A stretch of 64,000 nt of DNA, from contig NZ_LR594659.1 in NCBI RefSeq assembly GCF_901827155.1, positions 930,001 through 994,000 of the forward strand, given 5' to 3'. The notes beneath the pieces were generated by a model, which was given only the letters and a program-made list of their open reading frames with translations, searched no databases and was not told the origin of the DNA. The stretch is from Variovorax sp. PBL-H6. Its GTDB lineage: Bacteria; Pseudomonadota; Gammaproteobacteria; Burkholderiales; Burkholderiaceae_C. Position numbers and translations under genes: made by a program. Shown here piece by piece: positions 8,788 to 17,640 of this stretch (its first letter is position 1; every line of letters starts with the position of its first letter).

Positions 8788-9810
8788 ATGATCACCAAAC
8801 GCCGCCTGCTTCAAGGCCTGGCCGCTTCCCTGTGCGGCAGTGCCGCCTGGGCTCAGCAGACTCTTTCGGCGGCGACGCCGCGTGCTCCCCGCGCCAGCGC
8901 ATCGCCGGGCGCCTGGCCGACCCAGCCCGTCCGCGTCCTGGTCGGCTTTCCCGCCGGCGCTTCCCCCGACCTGGCGGCGCGGGCGATTGCCGAGCCGCTC
9001 GCCAAGCTGCTGGGCCAGCCGTTCCTCGTGGAGAACAAGCCCGGCGCCAGCGGTAACGTGGCGGCCGACCTGGTGGCAAAGGCGCGGGACGACCACACCA
9101 TCGGCGCCCTGATCAACGGCAATCTCACGATCGCCAAGCTGCTCAATCCGGCCACCCCCTTCGACCCCGAGAAGGACTTCGCGCCTATCGGGCTGATCGG
9201 CACTGCCCCGCTGGTGCTGGCGGCCTCCGGCGACGCGGTGGGCAACACGCCGGCCGAGCTGCTGCTGTGGGCGCGCAACCTGGGCGACAAGGGCAGGTAC
9301 GGCACCCCCGGCGTCGGCACCGTGGGCCATCTCGGCATGGAGCTCTTGAAGACCCGCACCAGCATTGCGCCGAAACACGTGCCCTTCAACGGCAACCCGC
9401 AGGTGATCGAGGCCATGCTCGCCGGCAAGATCCAATTGGCGCTGCTGCCGCCCGGGCTCGCCAGGCCGCATGTGGCCTCGGGCAAGTTCAAGGCCATCGG
9501 CGTGACTTCGCCGCTGCGCAGCCCGCTCTTCGCGGAACTGCCCACGCTGCGCGAGGCCGAGGTGCGTGGCGCCGACCTGGAGATCTGGACCGCGCTTGCG
9601 GCGCCGGCCGGAATGGCCAGGCCGGCGGTGGCGCGGCTGAATGCGGCGCTTGGCGAGGTCCTGCGCGCTCCCGAAATCCAGACGCAGTTGCTGAAGGCGG
9701 GCTGGCAGAGCGAGGCCGGGACGCCGCAGGCGCTGGCCTATCGCATGCGGACCGACACGTCGCAGCTGGGCGGCGTGATCCTGATGCGGGGCATCCGGTC
9801 AGAAGGCTAG
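8788..9810 (+). CDS. Bug-family (TctC-like) periplasmic solute-binding protein 1
   Basis: A 340-residue secreted binding protein. The N-terminus MITKRRLLQGLAASLCGSAA ends at AWAQ and has a twin-arginine-like KRRLLQ, so Tat export is possible. Bug hallmarks are QPVRVLVGFPAGASPDLAAR, QPFLVENKPGASGN (the anionic ligand loop), and PFNGNPQVIEAMLAGKI. Bug proteins bind small carboxylates or amides for tripartite tricarboxylate transporters, but many in Burkholderiales are orphans, and no tctA/tctB lies here. The ATG at 8788 is chosen because the upstream frame (from 8716) lacks signal-peptide character. It is less similar to the other two Bug proteins in the window than they are to each other. Confidence 0.85.
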   Translation: MITKRRLLQGLAASLCGSAAWAQQTLSAATPRAPRASASPGAWPTQPVRVLVGFPAGASPDLAARAIAEPLAKLLGQPFLVENKPGASGNVAADLVAKARDDHTIGALINGNLTIAKLLNPATPFDPEKDFAPIGLIGTAPLVLAASGDAVGNTPAELLLWARNLGDKGRYGTPGVGTVGHLGMELLKTRTSIAPKHVPFNGNPQVIEAMLAGKIQLALLPPGLARPHVASGKFKAIGVTSPLRSPLFAELPTLREAEVRGADLEIWTALAAPAGMARPAVARLNAALGEVLRAPEIQTQLLKAGWQSEAGTPQALAYRMRTDTSQLGGVILMRGIRSEG

Positions 9811-9842
9811 TTCTGCCGCAGTCGGGGCGGCCGCGGCCATAA

Positions 9843-9866
9843 CCGTTGCTTATGCAAAAGCAACGG
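9843..9866. other. Inverted repeat upstream of Bug gene 2
   Basis: CCGTTGCTT (9843-9851) and AAGCAACGG (9858-9866) form a perfect nine-base stem with a six-base loop. No T-run follows, so it is not a canonical terminator. It may be an operator or a leader hairpin in the 127-base gap between the two Bug genes. Confidence 0.5.
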
Positions 9867-9937
9867 GCAGGGGCGTTCTGTTCGGGCGGGCTCATGCCGA
9901 TACTTCCAGGCATACCCACACTCCTGGAGACCCGTTC

Positions 9938-10903
9938 ATGCATCCTTCTCGTCGTCTGGCCTTGCTGGCCGGCCTTGCCACTCTTCTCGCCGCCAACGGC
10001 GCCGCCGCGCAGGGCTGGCCCGCCAAGCCGATCCGCCTGGTCGTGCCCTTCTCGGCCGGCGGGGCCAACGACCTGATGGCACGCGCCGCGGCCGATGGCG
10101 CCTCCAAGGCCCTGGGCCAGCCCATCGTCGTCGACAACAAGCCGGGCGCCGGCGCCACGCTGGGTGCGGACATCGTCGCCAAGAGTGCGCCCGACGGCTA
10201 TACCTTCCTGGTGAGCGCGGCGGGCGTGATCTCGAACAGCATGATCAAGAAGAACCTGCCCTACAAGGACAGCGACCTGGTGCCGGTCGGCATGATCGGT
10301 CTCGCGCCCTCGGTGATCCTGGTGCCGGCCGACGCGCCCTACAAGGACCTGAAGGAGTTCATCGCTGCCTCGAAGACCGGCCAGGGCTTCCACTGGGCCA
10401 CGGCCGGAACCGGCAGCACGCCGCATTTCGTCGAGGGCATGCTGGAGACGAAATACGGCGCCAAGCTGGACGTGGTGCCCTACAAGAGCGGCTCGGAGTC
10501 GATCACCGCGGTGCTCGGCAAGCAGGTCGAGGCCACGTCGGAAGCCAGCATCGTCGCGCTGCCCTACCTCAAGAGCGGCAAGCTGAAGGCGCTGGCCAAT
10601 ACCTGGACGACGCGCATCTCGGCCTACCCGCAGCTGACCACCGCCGCGGAGCAGGGCTTCCCCGACGTGCGGATCGCCCACTGGGCCGGCGTGCATGCGC
10701 CGCACGGGACGCCCGACGCGATCCTCGACAAGATGAGCGCGGCCATCGACACGGCCATGAAGACGCCGGCCACCGCCGAGAAGCTCAAGGGCATGGGCAT
10801 CGAGCCCGTCGGCGGGACGCGCGCCTCCTTCGTGCAGTTCGTCGATGCCGAGCGCGGCCGCCTGGGCGCAGTGGTCAAGGCCACCGGCATGAAGGACGAA
10901 TGA
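9938..10903 (+). CDS. Bug-family (TctC-like) periplasmic solute-binding protein 2
   Basis: A 321-residue protein with a Sec signal peptide (MHPSRRLALLAGLATLLAAN, cleavage near AAAQG). Family motifs are WPAKPIRLVVPFSAGGANDL, QPIVVDNKPGAGATLGADIV, and HFVEGMLETKYGAKLDVVPY. Its stop overlaps the start of the ICL/PEP-mutase-like lyase gene by four bases (ATGA). That tight coupling suggests the receptor binds a substrate, such as a branched dicarboxylate or tricarboxylate, that the lyase then cleaves. This is context-based inference. No membrane permease genes of the tripartite tricarboxylate type are adjacent. Confidence 0.87.
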   Translation: MHPSRRLALLAGLATLLAANGAAAQGWPAKPIRLVVPFSAGGANDLMARAAADGASKALGQPIVVDNKPGAGATLGADIVAKSAPDGYTFLVSAAGVISNSMIKKNLPYKDSDLVPVGMIGLAPSVILVPADAPYKDLKEFIAASKTGQGFHWATAGTGSTPHFVEGMLETKYGAKLDVVPYKSGSESITAVLGKQVEATSEASIVALPYLKSGKLKALANTWTTRISAYPQLTTAAEQGFPDVRIAHWAGVHAPHGTPDAILDKMSAAIDTAMKTPATAEKLKGMGIEPVGGTRASFVQFVDAERGRLGAVVKATGMKDE

Positions 10904-11781
10904 AGATGAGCAACGACGACCTCCATCCCGGTACGCTGCTGCGCCAGAAGGTGGCGGCAAAGCGCGGTCTTGTCGTGCCGGGCGCGGCCAATGCACTGGC
11001 CGCGCGCGTCATCGAGGAACTCGGCTTCGAAGCCGTCTACCTGAGCGGTGCGGGGCTCACCAACACCTTCTACGGCATGCCCGACCTGGGCTTCGTCCAC
11101 CTGGGCGACCTGGCACAGCACACGGCCGCGTTGCGGGATGCGGTGAAGCTGCCGATCGTCGTCGACGCCGACACCGGCTTCGGCAACGCGCTGAACGTGC
11201 AGCACACGGTGCGCACGCTGGAACGCGCAGGCGCCAACGCGATCCAGCTGGAGGACCAGGTCAGTCCCAAGAAGTGCGGGCACTTCGAGGGCAAGGCCGT
11301 GATCGCGCGCGACGAGATGCTGGGCAAGGTGAAGGCGGCGGTCGACGCGCGCGCGCACGGCGATTTCCTGGTGATCGCGCGCACCGACGCGGCTGCGATC
11401 GAAGGCATCGATGCTGCGATCGCACGCGCCGCGGCCTATGCCGAGGCCGGCGCCGACATCACCTTCGTCGAGGCGCCCGAGTCGCTGGACGCGCTGCGCC
11501 GCATTCCGCGCGAGCTGGCCTGCCCGCAGGTGGTCAACGTGGTGATCGGCGGCAAGACACCCACGCTGGATGCGGCGGAGTTCGGTGCGATGGGCTTCGG
11601 CCTGGTGCTGTACGCCAACGCCGCGCTCCAGGGCGCCGTGCGTGGCATGACACAGGCCTTGCAGGCCCTGCGCGACGGCGGCCGGCTCGACGAGGCGAGT
11701 GGCCTCGTTGCGACCTTTGCCGAGCGCCAGGCGCTGGTGCGCAAGAACGAGTACGACGCGCTCGACCGGCGCTATGCCTGA
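10900..11781 (+). CDS. Isocitrate lyase / PEP mutase superfamily carbon-carbon lyase
   Basis: A 293-residue cytoplasmic TIM-barrel enzyme. The active-site loop SPKKCGHFEGK carries the KKCGH signature of C-C bond lyases in this superfamily (isocitrate, methylisocitrate and dimethylmalate lyases). VDADTGFGN (Mg2+ site) and IARTDA are also present. The catalytic Cys argues for a lyase over a phosphonate mutase or Cys-less oxaloacetate decarboxylase. The substrate is probably a 2-hydroxy or 2,3-substituted dicarboxylate. The ATG at 10900 overlaps the upstream stop; another ATG at 10906 is equally plausible. It overlaps the amidohydrolase gene downstream by eight bases, so Bug-lyase-hydrolase form one operon. 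Confidence 0.85.
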   Translation: MKMSNDDLHPGTLLRQKVAAKRGLVVPGAANALAARVIEELGFEAVYLSGAGLTNTFYGMPDLGFVHLGDLAQHTAALRDAVKLPIVVDADTGFGNALNVQHTVRTLERAGANAIQLEDQVSPKKCGHFEGKAVIARDEMLGKVKAAVDARAHGDFLVIARTDAAAIEGIDAAIARAAAYAEAGADITFVEAPESLDALRRIPRELACPQVVNVVIGGKTPTLDAAEFGAMGFGLVLYANAALQGAVRGMTQALQALRDGGRLDEASGLVATFAERQALVRKNEYDALDRRYA

Positions 11782-12613
11782 GCCGATCGCAGCGACCTGC
11801 GCGGTCCGCGCGATCACCGCGATCGACAGCCACGCCCACGTGTTCCGGCGCGGCCTGCCGCTGGCGCCGGTGCACCGCCATGCGCCGGACTACGACGCCC
11901 TCCTGCCCGACTACCTGGCCTTGCTCGATGCGCATGCGGTGTCGCACGGCGTGCTGGTCCAGCCGAGCTTCCTGGGCACCGACAACGGCTTCCTGCTCGA
12001 TGCGCTGCGTGCCTGTCCGGAGCGGCTGCGCGGCGTGGTCATCATCGAACCCACGCTCGGCGACGAAGCGCTGGCGGACCTGGACCGGCAAGGCGTCCGC
12101 GGCATCCGGCTCAACCTGGTGGGGTTGCCCATTCCCGATTTCGGGAGCGCCGAATGGCGCAGCCTGTTTGGGCGGGTGCGCGCGCTCGACTGGCATGTGG
12201 AACTGCATCGCGAATCGCGCGACCTGCGGCGTGCCGGCCAGCCCATCCTCGACGCCGGCTGCAAGCTGGTGGTCGACCATTTCGGCCGCCCCGGCGAGGT
12301 GCTCGCCGACGATGAGGGCTTCGCATGGCTGCTTGACAGCGCGACCACGCAGCGCGTCTGGGTCAAGCTGGCCGCGGCCTACCGCAGCTGGCCCGACCAG
12401 CGCGGCAGTGCCGCCCGGGCCGCCGCCCAGGCGCTGCTGCTGGCGCTCGGCGCCGGGCGCCTTCTCTGGGGCAGCGACTGGCCGCATACGCAGCACCAGG
12501 CGCTGGCGGACTTCGGGGCCACCCGGCAGGCACTGGCCGACTGGGTGCAGGATGACCATGCTCGGCGTCGCATCCTGGTCGACACGCCGGCGGCGCTGTT
12601 CCGCTTCGCCTGA
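11774..12613 (+). CDS. Amidohydrolase-2 family hydrolase (2-pyrone-4,6-dicarboxylate hydrolase-like)
   Basis: A 279-residue TIM-barrel hydrolase. The N-terminal metal motif DSHAHVF, the strand ends WHVELHRE and LVVDHFGRP, and the C-terminal WGSDWPHTQHQ are typical of the LigI-like lactonase/hydrolase group. LigI itself opens 2-pyrone-4,6-dicarboxylate. A lactone or cyclic carboxylate substrate is therefore likely, and it fits the neighbouring carboxylate receptors and C-C lyase. The start at 11774 sits inside the end of the lyase gene. The upstream frame (from 11699) reads an Arg/Ser-rich shadow sequence and was excluded. Confidence 0.83.
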   Translation: MPEPIAATCAVRAITAIDSHAHVFRRGLPLAPVHRHAPDYDALLPDYLALLDAHAVSHGVLVQPSFLGTDNGFLLDALRACPERLRGVVIIEPTLGDEALADLDRQGVRGIRLNLVGLPIPDFGSAEWRSLFGRVRALDWHVELHRESRDLRRAGQPILDAGCKLVVDHFGRPGEVLADDEGFAWLLDSATTQRVWVKLAAAYRSWPDQRGSAARAAAQALLLALGAGRLLWGSDWPHTQHQALADFGATRQALADWVQDDHARRRILVDTPAALFRFA

Positions 12614-12657
12614 CCGCACGACAAGAGGCGCCCGGCAGGGCGCAAAGGAGACAAGAA

Positions 12658-13644
12658 ATGGCCCATGGTTCATGCTTGAGGCGAGTCGTCCTCCAAGCCT
12701 TCGGCGGCGCTGCCCTTCTGTTGGCGGCACTCGCCACGCAGGCGCAGGGCTGGCCGGCCAAGCCGGTACGCCTGGTCGTGACTTACCCACCCGGCGGCAC
12801 TGTGGATGCGGTGGCCCGCATCCTCGCCCCGAAGCTCTCGGCGCGGCTCGGCCAGCCTGTGGTGGTCGACAACCGCGGTGGCGCCGGCGGCGCGATCGGC
12901 GGCGAGCTGGTCGCCAAGAGTCCGGCCGATGGCTACACCGTGATGCTCGACGCGTCCAACCATGCGCAGAACCCGGCGCTGCGCAGCAAGATGCCCTTCG
13001 ATACGCTGCGCGACTTCGCGCCGGTGTCGCTCCTGGTCAAGGTCCCGAACATCCTGGTGGTGCATCCCGCGGCGCCGATCCGGAGCGTCAAGGACCTGAT
13101 CGCGCAGGCCAAGGCGCGGCCGGGCGAGATCAACTACGCGTCTTCCGGCAACGGCTCATCGCCGCACCTGGCCGCCGAGCTCTTCGATTCGATGGCGAAG
13201 ACGCGCATGACGCACGTGGCCTACAAGGGCGGCGGCCCTGCGCTCACCGACGTGATGGCAGGGCAGGTGCCGGTGTTCTTTGCCAGCCTGGGCTCGGGCA
13301 TGCCCTACATCCAGGCAGGCAAGCTGCGGCCGATCGCGATCGGCGGCAGGACGCGCTCGCCCGCGCTGCCCGAGGTGCCGACCATCGCCGAGTCGGGCCT
13401 GCCGGGCTACGAGATGTACGAGTGGAACGCGGTGTTCGTGCCCGCGGGCACGCCGGCAGCGGTGATCGAACGCCTTTCCGGCGATATCGCCGCGACGCTC
13501 AAGGATGCAGACGTGCGCCAGCGGCTGGAGGCCCTGGGCGCCGAAGTGATCGGCGCCGGCCCGGTCGAACTCGATGCCTTCCGCCGCGCCGAGCTCGTCA
13601 AATGGAGCCGGCTCGCGAAAGACAACAAGCTTCAGCTCGACTGA
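12658..13644 (+). CDS. Bug-family (TctC-like) periplasmic solute-binding protein 3
   Basis: A 328-residue secreted receptor with a signal peptide (hydrophobic AALLLAALATQAQ, cleavage near AQG). Family motifs are WPAKPVRLVVTYPPGGTVD, QPVVVDNRGGAGGAIGGELV, and AYKGGGPALTDVMAGQVPVF. A good ribosome binding site (AAAGGAGA) precedes the ATG. It is the last gene of the Bug-lyase-hydrolase operon. The 3' end overlaps the convergent LysR gene by 13 bases. Two receptors in one operon suggest uptake of related ligands or duplication with divergence. Confidence 0.87.
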   Translation: MAHGSCLRRVVLQAFGGAALLLAALATQAQGWPAKPVRLVVTYPPGGTVDAVARILAPKLSARLGQPVVVDNRGGAGGAIGGELVAKSPADGYTVMLDASNHAQNPALRSKMPFDTLRDFAPVSLLVKVPNILVVHPAAPIRSVKDLIAQAKARPGEINYASSGNGSSPHLAAELFDSMAKTRMTHVAYKGGGPALTDVMAGQVPVFFASLGSGMPYIQAGKLRPIAIGGRTRSPALPEVPTIAESGLPGYEMYEWNAVFVPAGTPAAVIERLSGDIAATLKDADVRQRLEALGAEVIGAGPVELDAFRRAELVKWSRLAKDNKLQLD

Positions 13645-14525
13645 AGCGGCCCCAGCTTCTGCGCGAACGCGTCGGCGAAAGTCGGCCGCGAGCGCGCCAG
13701 CCACATCGCCGACAGCTCGAAAGCGGGAAGGCCCTCGCCATCGCGCACTTCGGCATAGCGCACGCCCTCGTGGCGCAGCGCGCGCGCCGAGCGCGGCAGC
13801 AGCGACCAGCCGAGTCCGGCCGCCACGCAGGCCAGCACGGTCAGCGTGCGGTTCGCGTCCTGCACCACCTGCACGGGATGCCCGGCTCGGCGGATTGCGC
13901 CCAGCATCTGGCTGCGCAAGGCGGGGATCTGCTGCTCGGGGAACCAGACGAGGCCGTGCTCCGCGACCTCGGCCAAGGACACGCAGCCGTCCTCGGCCAC
14001 CTCGAAGTTCGCCGGAAGCGCGGCGATCATCGGGTCCTCGCCCAGGTGCAGTTCGTTCACGCGCGCATCGACCGACACAGGCGGGTGCAGCAGCGCGATG
14101 TCGATGCGCCCGCCCGCCAGCGCATCGACCTGCTCTGCGTTGCTCATCTCGCGCAGCACCACTTCGAGCCGCGGGTGCTCGGCGCGCAGCAGGCGCAGCG
14201 CGCGCGGCAGCACTTCGTAAATGGCATGGGTCACGAAGCCGACCGTGAGCCGGCCTGCGCGACCCGCCGCGATGGCGCGTGCGCGCTCGGCCGCCGCGTC
14301 GGAATGGGCCAGGCTGGCGCGCACGTCGTCCACGACCGCGAGCCCGGCTTCGGTGAGCGTCGCGCCGCGCCGCGTGCGCGTGAAGAGCGGCGTGCCGATC
14401 TCGCGCTCGAGCCGGTTCAGCGTCTGGGTGAGGGCCGGTTGGGCGATGCCCAACTGCTCGGCCGCGCGCGTGAGGCTGCCCGCCTCGCTGATGGCGAGGA
14501 TGCAGCGCATCTGGCGGGTGTCCAT
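13632..14525 (-). CDS. LysR-family transcriptional regulator
   Basis: A 297-residue LTTR. The N-terminal winged HTH reads MDTRQMRCILAISEAGSLTR, then AAEQLGIAQPALTQTLNRLE, a clean LysR signature. The C-terminal periplasmic-binding-like effector domain follows (GRLTVGFVTHAIYEVLPRAL). It lies 3' to the flavoprotein gene on the same strand (19-base gap) and converges on Bug gene 3. It probably regulates the flavoprotein, the Bug-lyase-hydrolase operon, or both. The start at 14525 gives the standard LysR N-terminus; an in-frame ATG at 14570 would add 15 residues and overlap the flavoprotein gene. Confidence 0.88.
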   Translation of the reverse strand: MDTRQMRCILAISEAGSLTRAAEQLGIAQPALTQTLNRLEREIGTPLFTRTRRGATLTEAGLAVVDDVRASLAHSDAAAERARAIAAGRAGRLTVGFVTHAIYEVLPRALRLLRAEHPRLEVVLREMSNAEQVDALAGGRIDIALLHPPVSVDARVNELHLGEDPMIAALPANFEVAEDGCVSLAEVAEHGLVWFPEQQIPALRSQMLGAIRRAGHPVQVVQDANRTLTVLACVAAGLGWSLLPRSARALRHEGVRYAEVRDGEGLPAFELSAMWLARSRPTFADAFAQKLGPLQSS

Positions 14526-14544
14526 CAGCGAATTCCGCGACGGC

Positions 14545-16083
14545 TCATTCGGCGCTTCCGCCGGGCACATGCCAGCGGGTCGCGATCAGCTCCGGCTCGT
14601 CATGCGCCTGCAGCCGTGCCCAATGGCGGTCCGCGTCTTCCACGAACAGGTCGCGCGCGATCGCCTGGGCCACTCGGGTGGCGCCGATGGCGAGGCCGGG
14701 AATGTCGCCCGCGAGCGCGCCGTGGCTCATGGTGGCACCCCAGTTGAAGAGGCGCATGCGCGAGAGCGCCTCGGCCGTTTCCTGGGAGCTTTGGGCGTGG
14801 GTACGCAGCTCGAAGCCGGAGCCGAGATACGGAAAGCGCGCGGGCTCGGGATGGCGCCGCGCCTCCTCGGGGGGCACGTGGCGCGCCCACGTGTCGATCA
14901 GCGGCGTGTAGCGGCCGATCTCGGGCCGGTCGAGCAGGTCGACGTCGAAGCCCGTGCCGAAGATCACGGCGTCGAAGCGCTCGCTGCTGCCATCGGGCAG
15001 GGCGACGTTCACCCCGCCTTCGCCGGGCGCGACGTCCAGCCAGGGCGTGCCCAGGCGCAGCGTGAAGGCCGCATGCGCGTCGCAGCGGCGCACGCTCTCC
15101 CAGGGCGGCGGCACCTGCTCGTCGAAGATGTAGGTGTAGACCCGCCACTTGCGCGGGTCGTCCAACTCCTCGAAGCCACGCAGGAAGCCGTGGCTCGAGG
15201 CCGCCTTGCTCTTGTTGACCTGCGGGAGCTGCGGCCGGCGGGCGAACAGCTGGACTTCGGCGGCGCCGGCCTCCAGCGCGCTGCCCGCGTTGTCGAAGGC
15301 CGATGCGCCGGCGCCCAGCACGCCGATGCGCTTGCCTTCGAGGACTGCGAAGTCGATCGCATCGGCCGAGTGGAACACCCGGCCGGCCGCCAAAGGGTCG
15401 TCGTGCCGCAGCGACGGGAAATCCGGCCAGCGTGGCGCGCCGCTGCCGTCTCGGCCCAGCGCCAGCACGAGCTGACGCGCGCGCACGGTCTCGCGCCGGC
15501 CGCCGGGGCTTTCCAGCTCGATCGAGAGCAGGCGGCCGCCTTCGCCGTGAGAAACCGAGCGCAGGCTGACGCCGTTGTCCACCGCCAGGCCGGCGGTGTC
15601 GCGCACCCACAGCAGGTAGTCGCGCCAGTCGATGCGGCCGATCTTGTGCAGTGCCTGCCAGCCGTCGCTGCCGTGCTGCGCCTCGTACCAGGCACGAAAG
15701 GAGAGCGAAGGCATGCCCAGGTCCGGCCCGCCGACCTGCTTCGGGCTGCGCAGGGTGAGCATCCGCGCGTAGGTGCCCCAGGGGCCTTCCTCGCCGCGTG
15801 CGGCGCGGTCGATCACGCGGATGTTCGTCAGGCCCTCGCGGCGCAGGGCGAAGGCAGCCGTCTGGCCGCACATGCCGGCGCCTGCCACCAGCACGTCGAG
15901 GACCGGCTGCGCGTCGGTGGCGGCCTCGGCCGGGAGCATCCAGGCGGGAGGCGGAACGTTGATGCGTTCGAGGTCGGCACGGGCCTGGGTCGCCAGGGCT
16001 TCGAGCGCTGCGGCGTTGCGCGGGCTCGTGGTGAACTGAGGGGGCACCGGCGGCAATGCGGCGATGGAAGTGTCCTGGGGCAT
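14545..16083 (-). CDS. FAD/NAD(P)-binding oxidoreductase (flavin monooxygenase-like)
   Basis: A 512-residue flavoprotein. The first Rossmann motif is VLVAGAGMCGQTAAFAL (FAD) and a second nucleotide-binding GXGXXA-type motif is KRIGVLGAGASAFD (NADPH). An ATG-like segment FDAVIFGTGFDVD lies near the C-terminal third. This layout is that of class B flavin monooxygenases and lysine/ornithine N-hydroxylase relatives. Substrate unknown. It is divergent from the 2-hydroxychromene-2-carboxylate isomerase-like gene, with 18 bases between start codons, and upstream of the LysR gene on the same strand. Together these suggest a small accessory oxidation module, possibly for an aromatic or cyclic compound. 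Confidence 0.8.
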   Translation of the reverse strand: MPQDTSIAALPPVPPQFTTSPRNAAALEALATQARADLERINVPPPAWMLPAEAATDAQPVLDVLVAGAGMCGQTAAFALRREGLTNIRVIDRAARGEEGPWGTYARMLTLRSPKQVGGPDLGMPSLSFRAWYEAQHGSDGWQALHKIGRIDWRDYLLWVRDTAGLAVDNGVSLRSVSHGEGGRLLSIELESPGGRRETVRARQLVLALGRDGSGAPRWPDFPSLRHDDPLAAGRVFHSADAIDFAVLEGKRIGVLGAGASAFDNAGSALEAGAAEVQLFARRPQLPQVNKSKAASSHGFLRGFEELDDPRKWRVYTYIFDEQVPPPWESVRRCDAHAAFTLRLGTPWLDVAPGEGGVNVALPDGSSERFDAVIFGTGFDVDLLDRPEIGRYTPLIDTWARHVPPEEARRHPEPARFPYLGSGFELRTHAQSSQETAEALSRMRLFNWGATMSHGALAGDIPGLAIGATRVAQAIARDLFVEDADRHWARLQAHDEPELIATRWHVPGGSAE

Positions 16084-16101
16084 GGCGTGAAGATAATCCA
16101 G

Positions 16102-16728
16102 ATGATGATTGCCCTCGACTGCTATTACAGCCTCTCCTCGCCGTGGGCCTACCTCGGCGGCCCGCAACTGCAGGACATCGTGCGCCGCCATCACGTGCAC
16201 CTCACGCTCAAGCCATACGACTTCCAGGCCGTGGTGCCGCAGACCGGCGGCATCCCGCTCAAGACGCGGCCGCAGGCTCGCCGCACCTATCACGCGCTCG
16301 AGCTCGCGCGCTGGCGCGACTACCTGGGCATGCCGCTGGTGCTGGAGCCCGCTCACTATCCGAAAGGCCAGCCCGCCGATCCGGACTGGAACAAGTACCC
16401 CGGCTGGATGGTGATCGCTGCCCAGTCGAAGGGGCTGGACGCGCAGCCGCTGTCGCATGCGCTGCTGCGCGCGCTGTGGGCCGAGGAACGAGACACCTCG
16501 GAGGCCGAGGTCCGCGTTGCAGTGGCTGACGAGAACGGCTACGACGGCGCGTCGCTGCAGGCGCTCGAACTGGCCGCCGAGACGCAGGCCGCCTATCGCG
16601 CCTACAGTGCCGAGGCGGTGGAGCAGGGGGTGTTCGGCTCGCCGACCTTCGTTCTCGAAGGCGAGCGCTTCTGGGGGCAGGACCGGCTGGGCTTCCTGGA
16701 CCGGGCGCTCGACCGGCTGCGCAGCTGA
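16102..16728 (+). CDS. DsbA-family 2-hydroxychromene-2-carboxylate isomerase-like protein
   Basis: A 208-residue thioredoxin-fold protein of the GST-kappa/HCCA isomerase type. It begins LDCYYSLSSPWAYLGGPQL, where the SPWAYL box replaces the CxxC of DsbA and supplies the glutathione-activating Ser. Near the C-terminus GVFGSPTFVLEGERFWGQDR is the family's cis-Pro and substrate segment. Such enzymes isomerise intermediates in naphthalene or other aromatic pathways with glutathione. GATAAT at 16092-16097 lies so close to the start that a leaderless message beginning at the second ATG (16105) is expected. The real N-terminus may therefore be one residue shorter. Confidence 0.83.
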   Translation: MMIALDCYYSLSSPWAYLGGPQLQDIVRRHHVHLTLKPYDFQAVVPQTGGIPLKTRPQARRTYHALELARWRDYLGMPLVLEPAHYPKGQPADPDWNKYPGWMVIAAQSKGLDAQPLSHALLRALWAEERDTSEAEVRVAVADENGYDGASLQALELAAETQAAYRAYSAEAVEQGVFGSPTFVLEGERFWGQDRLGFLDRALDRLRS

Positions 16729-16764
16729 CCGCAAGCACTGCGCGGCGCGGCAGATAATCCGGCG

Positions 16765-17640
16765 ATGCGAATCCGCTTCACCAAGATGCAGGGCGCCGGC
16801 AACGACTTCGTCGTTCTGGACGAGACCCGCGGCGCGCTCGGCCTTGACAACGCGCAGTACCGCTTCCTTGCCGACCGCCATTTCGGCGTGGGCGCCGACC
16901 AGATCCTCAGCGTGCGGCCCGCGCCGGCCGAAGGCGTCGATTTCCAGTACGTGATCCACAACGCCGACGGCGGCGAGGTCGAGCAGTGCGGCAACGGCGC
17001 GCGCTGCTTCATGCGCTTCGTGCGCGAGCACGGCCTGACCGACAAGGACCAGGTGCGGGTGCAGACGCTCTCCGGCGTGATCGAGCCGAGGATGGGCGAA
17101 GACGGCCGCGTGACGGTGGACATGGGCGCCCCCATCTTCGAGCCGCAGCGGGTGCCTTTCGACACCGCCGGCCTGGACCCGCAAAGCGACAACGGCTGGC
17201 ATACCTGGAACCTGGCCCTGGGAACGCACGCCGAGAGTGCGAAGGTGTCGGTGGCGGTGCTCTCGATGGGCAATCCGCACGCCGTCCAGATCGTGCCCGA
17301 TGTCGATGCCGCGCCGGTCGCGAAACAGGGGCCGGCCATCGAGCACCATCCGCGCTTTCCCCAGCGCGTGAATGCCGGCTTCATGCAGATCGTCGACCGC
17401 GGCCATGTGCGGTTGCGCGTGTTCGAGCGCGGCGCTGGCGAGACCCTGGCCTGCGGCACCGGCGCCTGCGCCGCGGTGGTCGCGGGCATCCGCCTCGCGC
17501 GGCTCGACGCCCGGGTCGACGTGCAGACCCGTGGCGGCCTGCTGACCATCGAGTGGGCCGGAGACGGCGCGCCGGTGCTGATGACCGGCCCTGCCGTCAC
17601 CGTGTTCGAGGGCGACATCGAGGTCCCCGACGCCCCATGA
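16765..17640 (+). CDS. dapF: Diaminopimelate epimerase
   Basis: A 291-residue cytoplasmic enzyme converting LL- to meso-diaminopimelate for lysine and peptidoglycan. Both catalytic cysteines are in their motifs: Cys75 in [10 protein letters not shown] and Cys230 in [14 protein letters not shown]. The N-terminus [16 protein letters not shown] is diagnostic. GATAAT at 16753-16758 puts the predicted transcription start on the A of the ATG, so the message is probably leaderless. The order dapF, DUF484, (ElyC/YdcF-like), xerC matches the dapF-yigA-xerC order known in gammaproteobacteria. The stop overlaps the DUF484 start by four bases. Confidence 0.96.
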   Translation: MRIRFTKMQGAGNDFVVLDETRGALGLDNAQYRFLADRHFGVGADQILSVRPAPAEGVDFQYVIHNADGGEVEQCGNGARCFMRFVREHGLTDKDQVRVQTLSGVIEPRMGEDGRVTVDMGAPIFEPQRVPFDTAGLDPQSDNGWHTWNLALGTHAESAKVSVAVLSMGNPHAVQIVPDVDAAPVAKQGPAIEHHPRFPQRVNAGFMQIVDRGHVRLRVFERGAGETLACGTGACAAVVAGIRLARLDARVDVQTRGGLLTIEWAGDGAPVLMTGPAVTVFEGDIEVPDAP

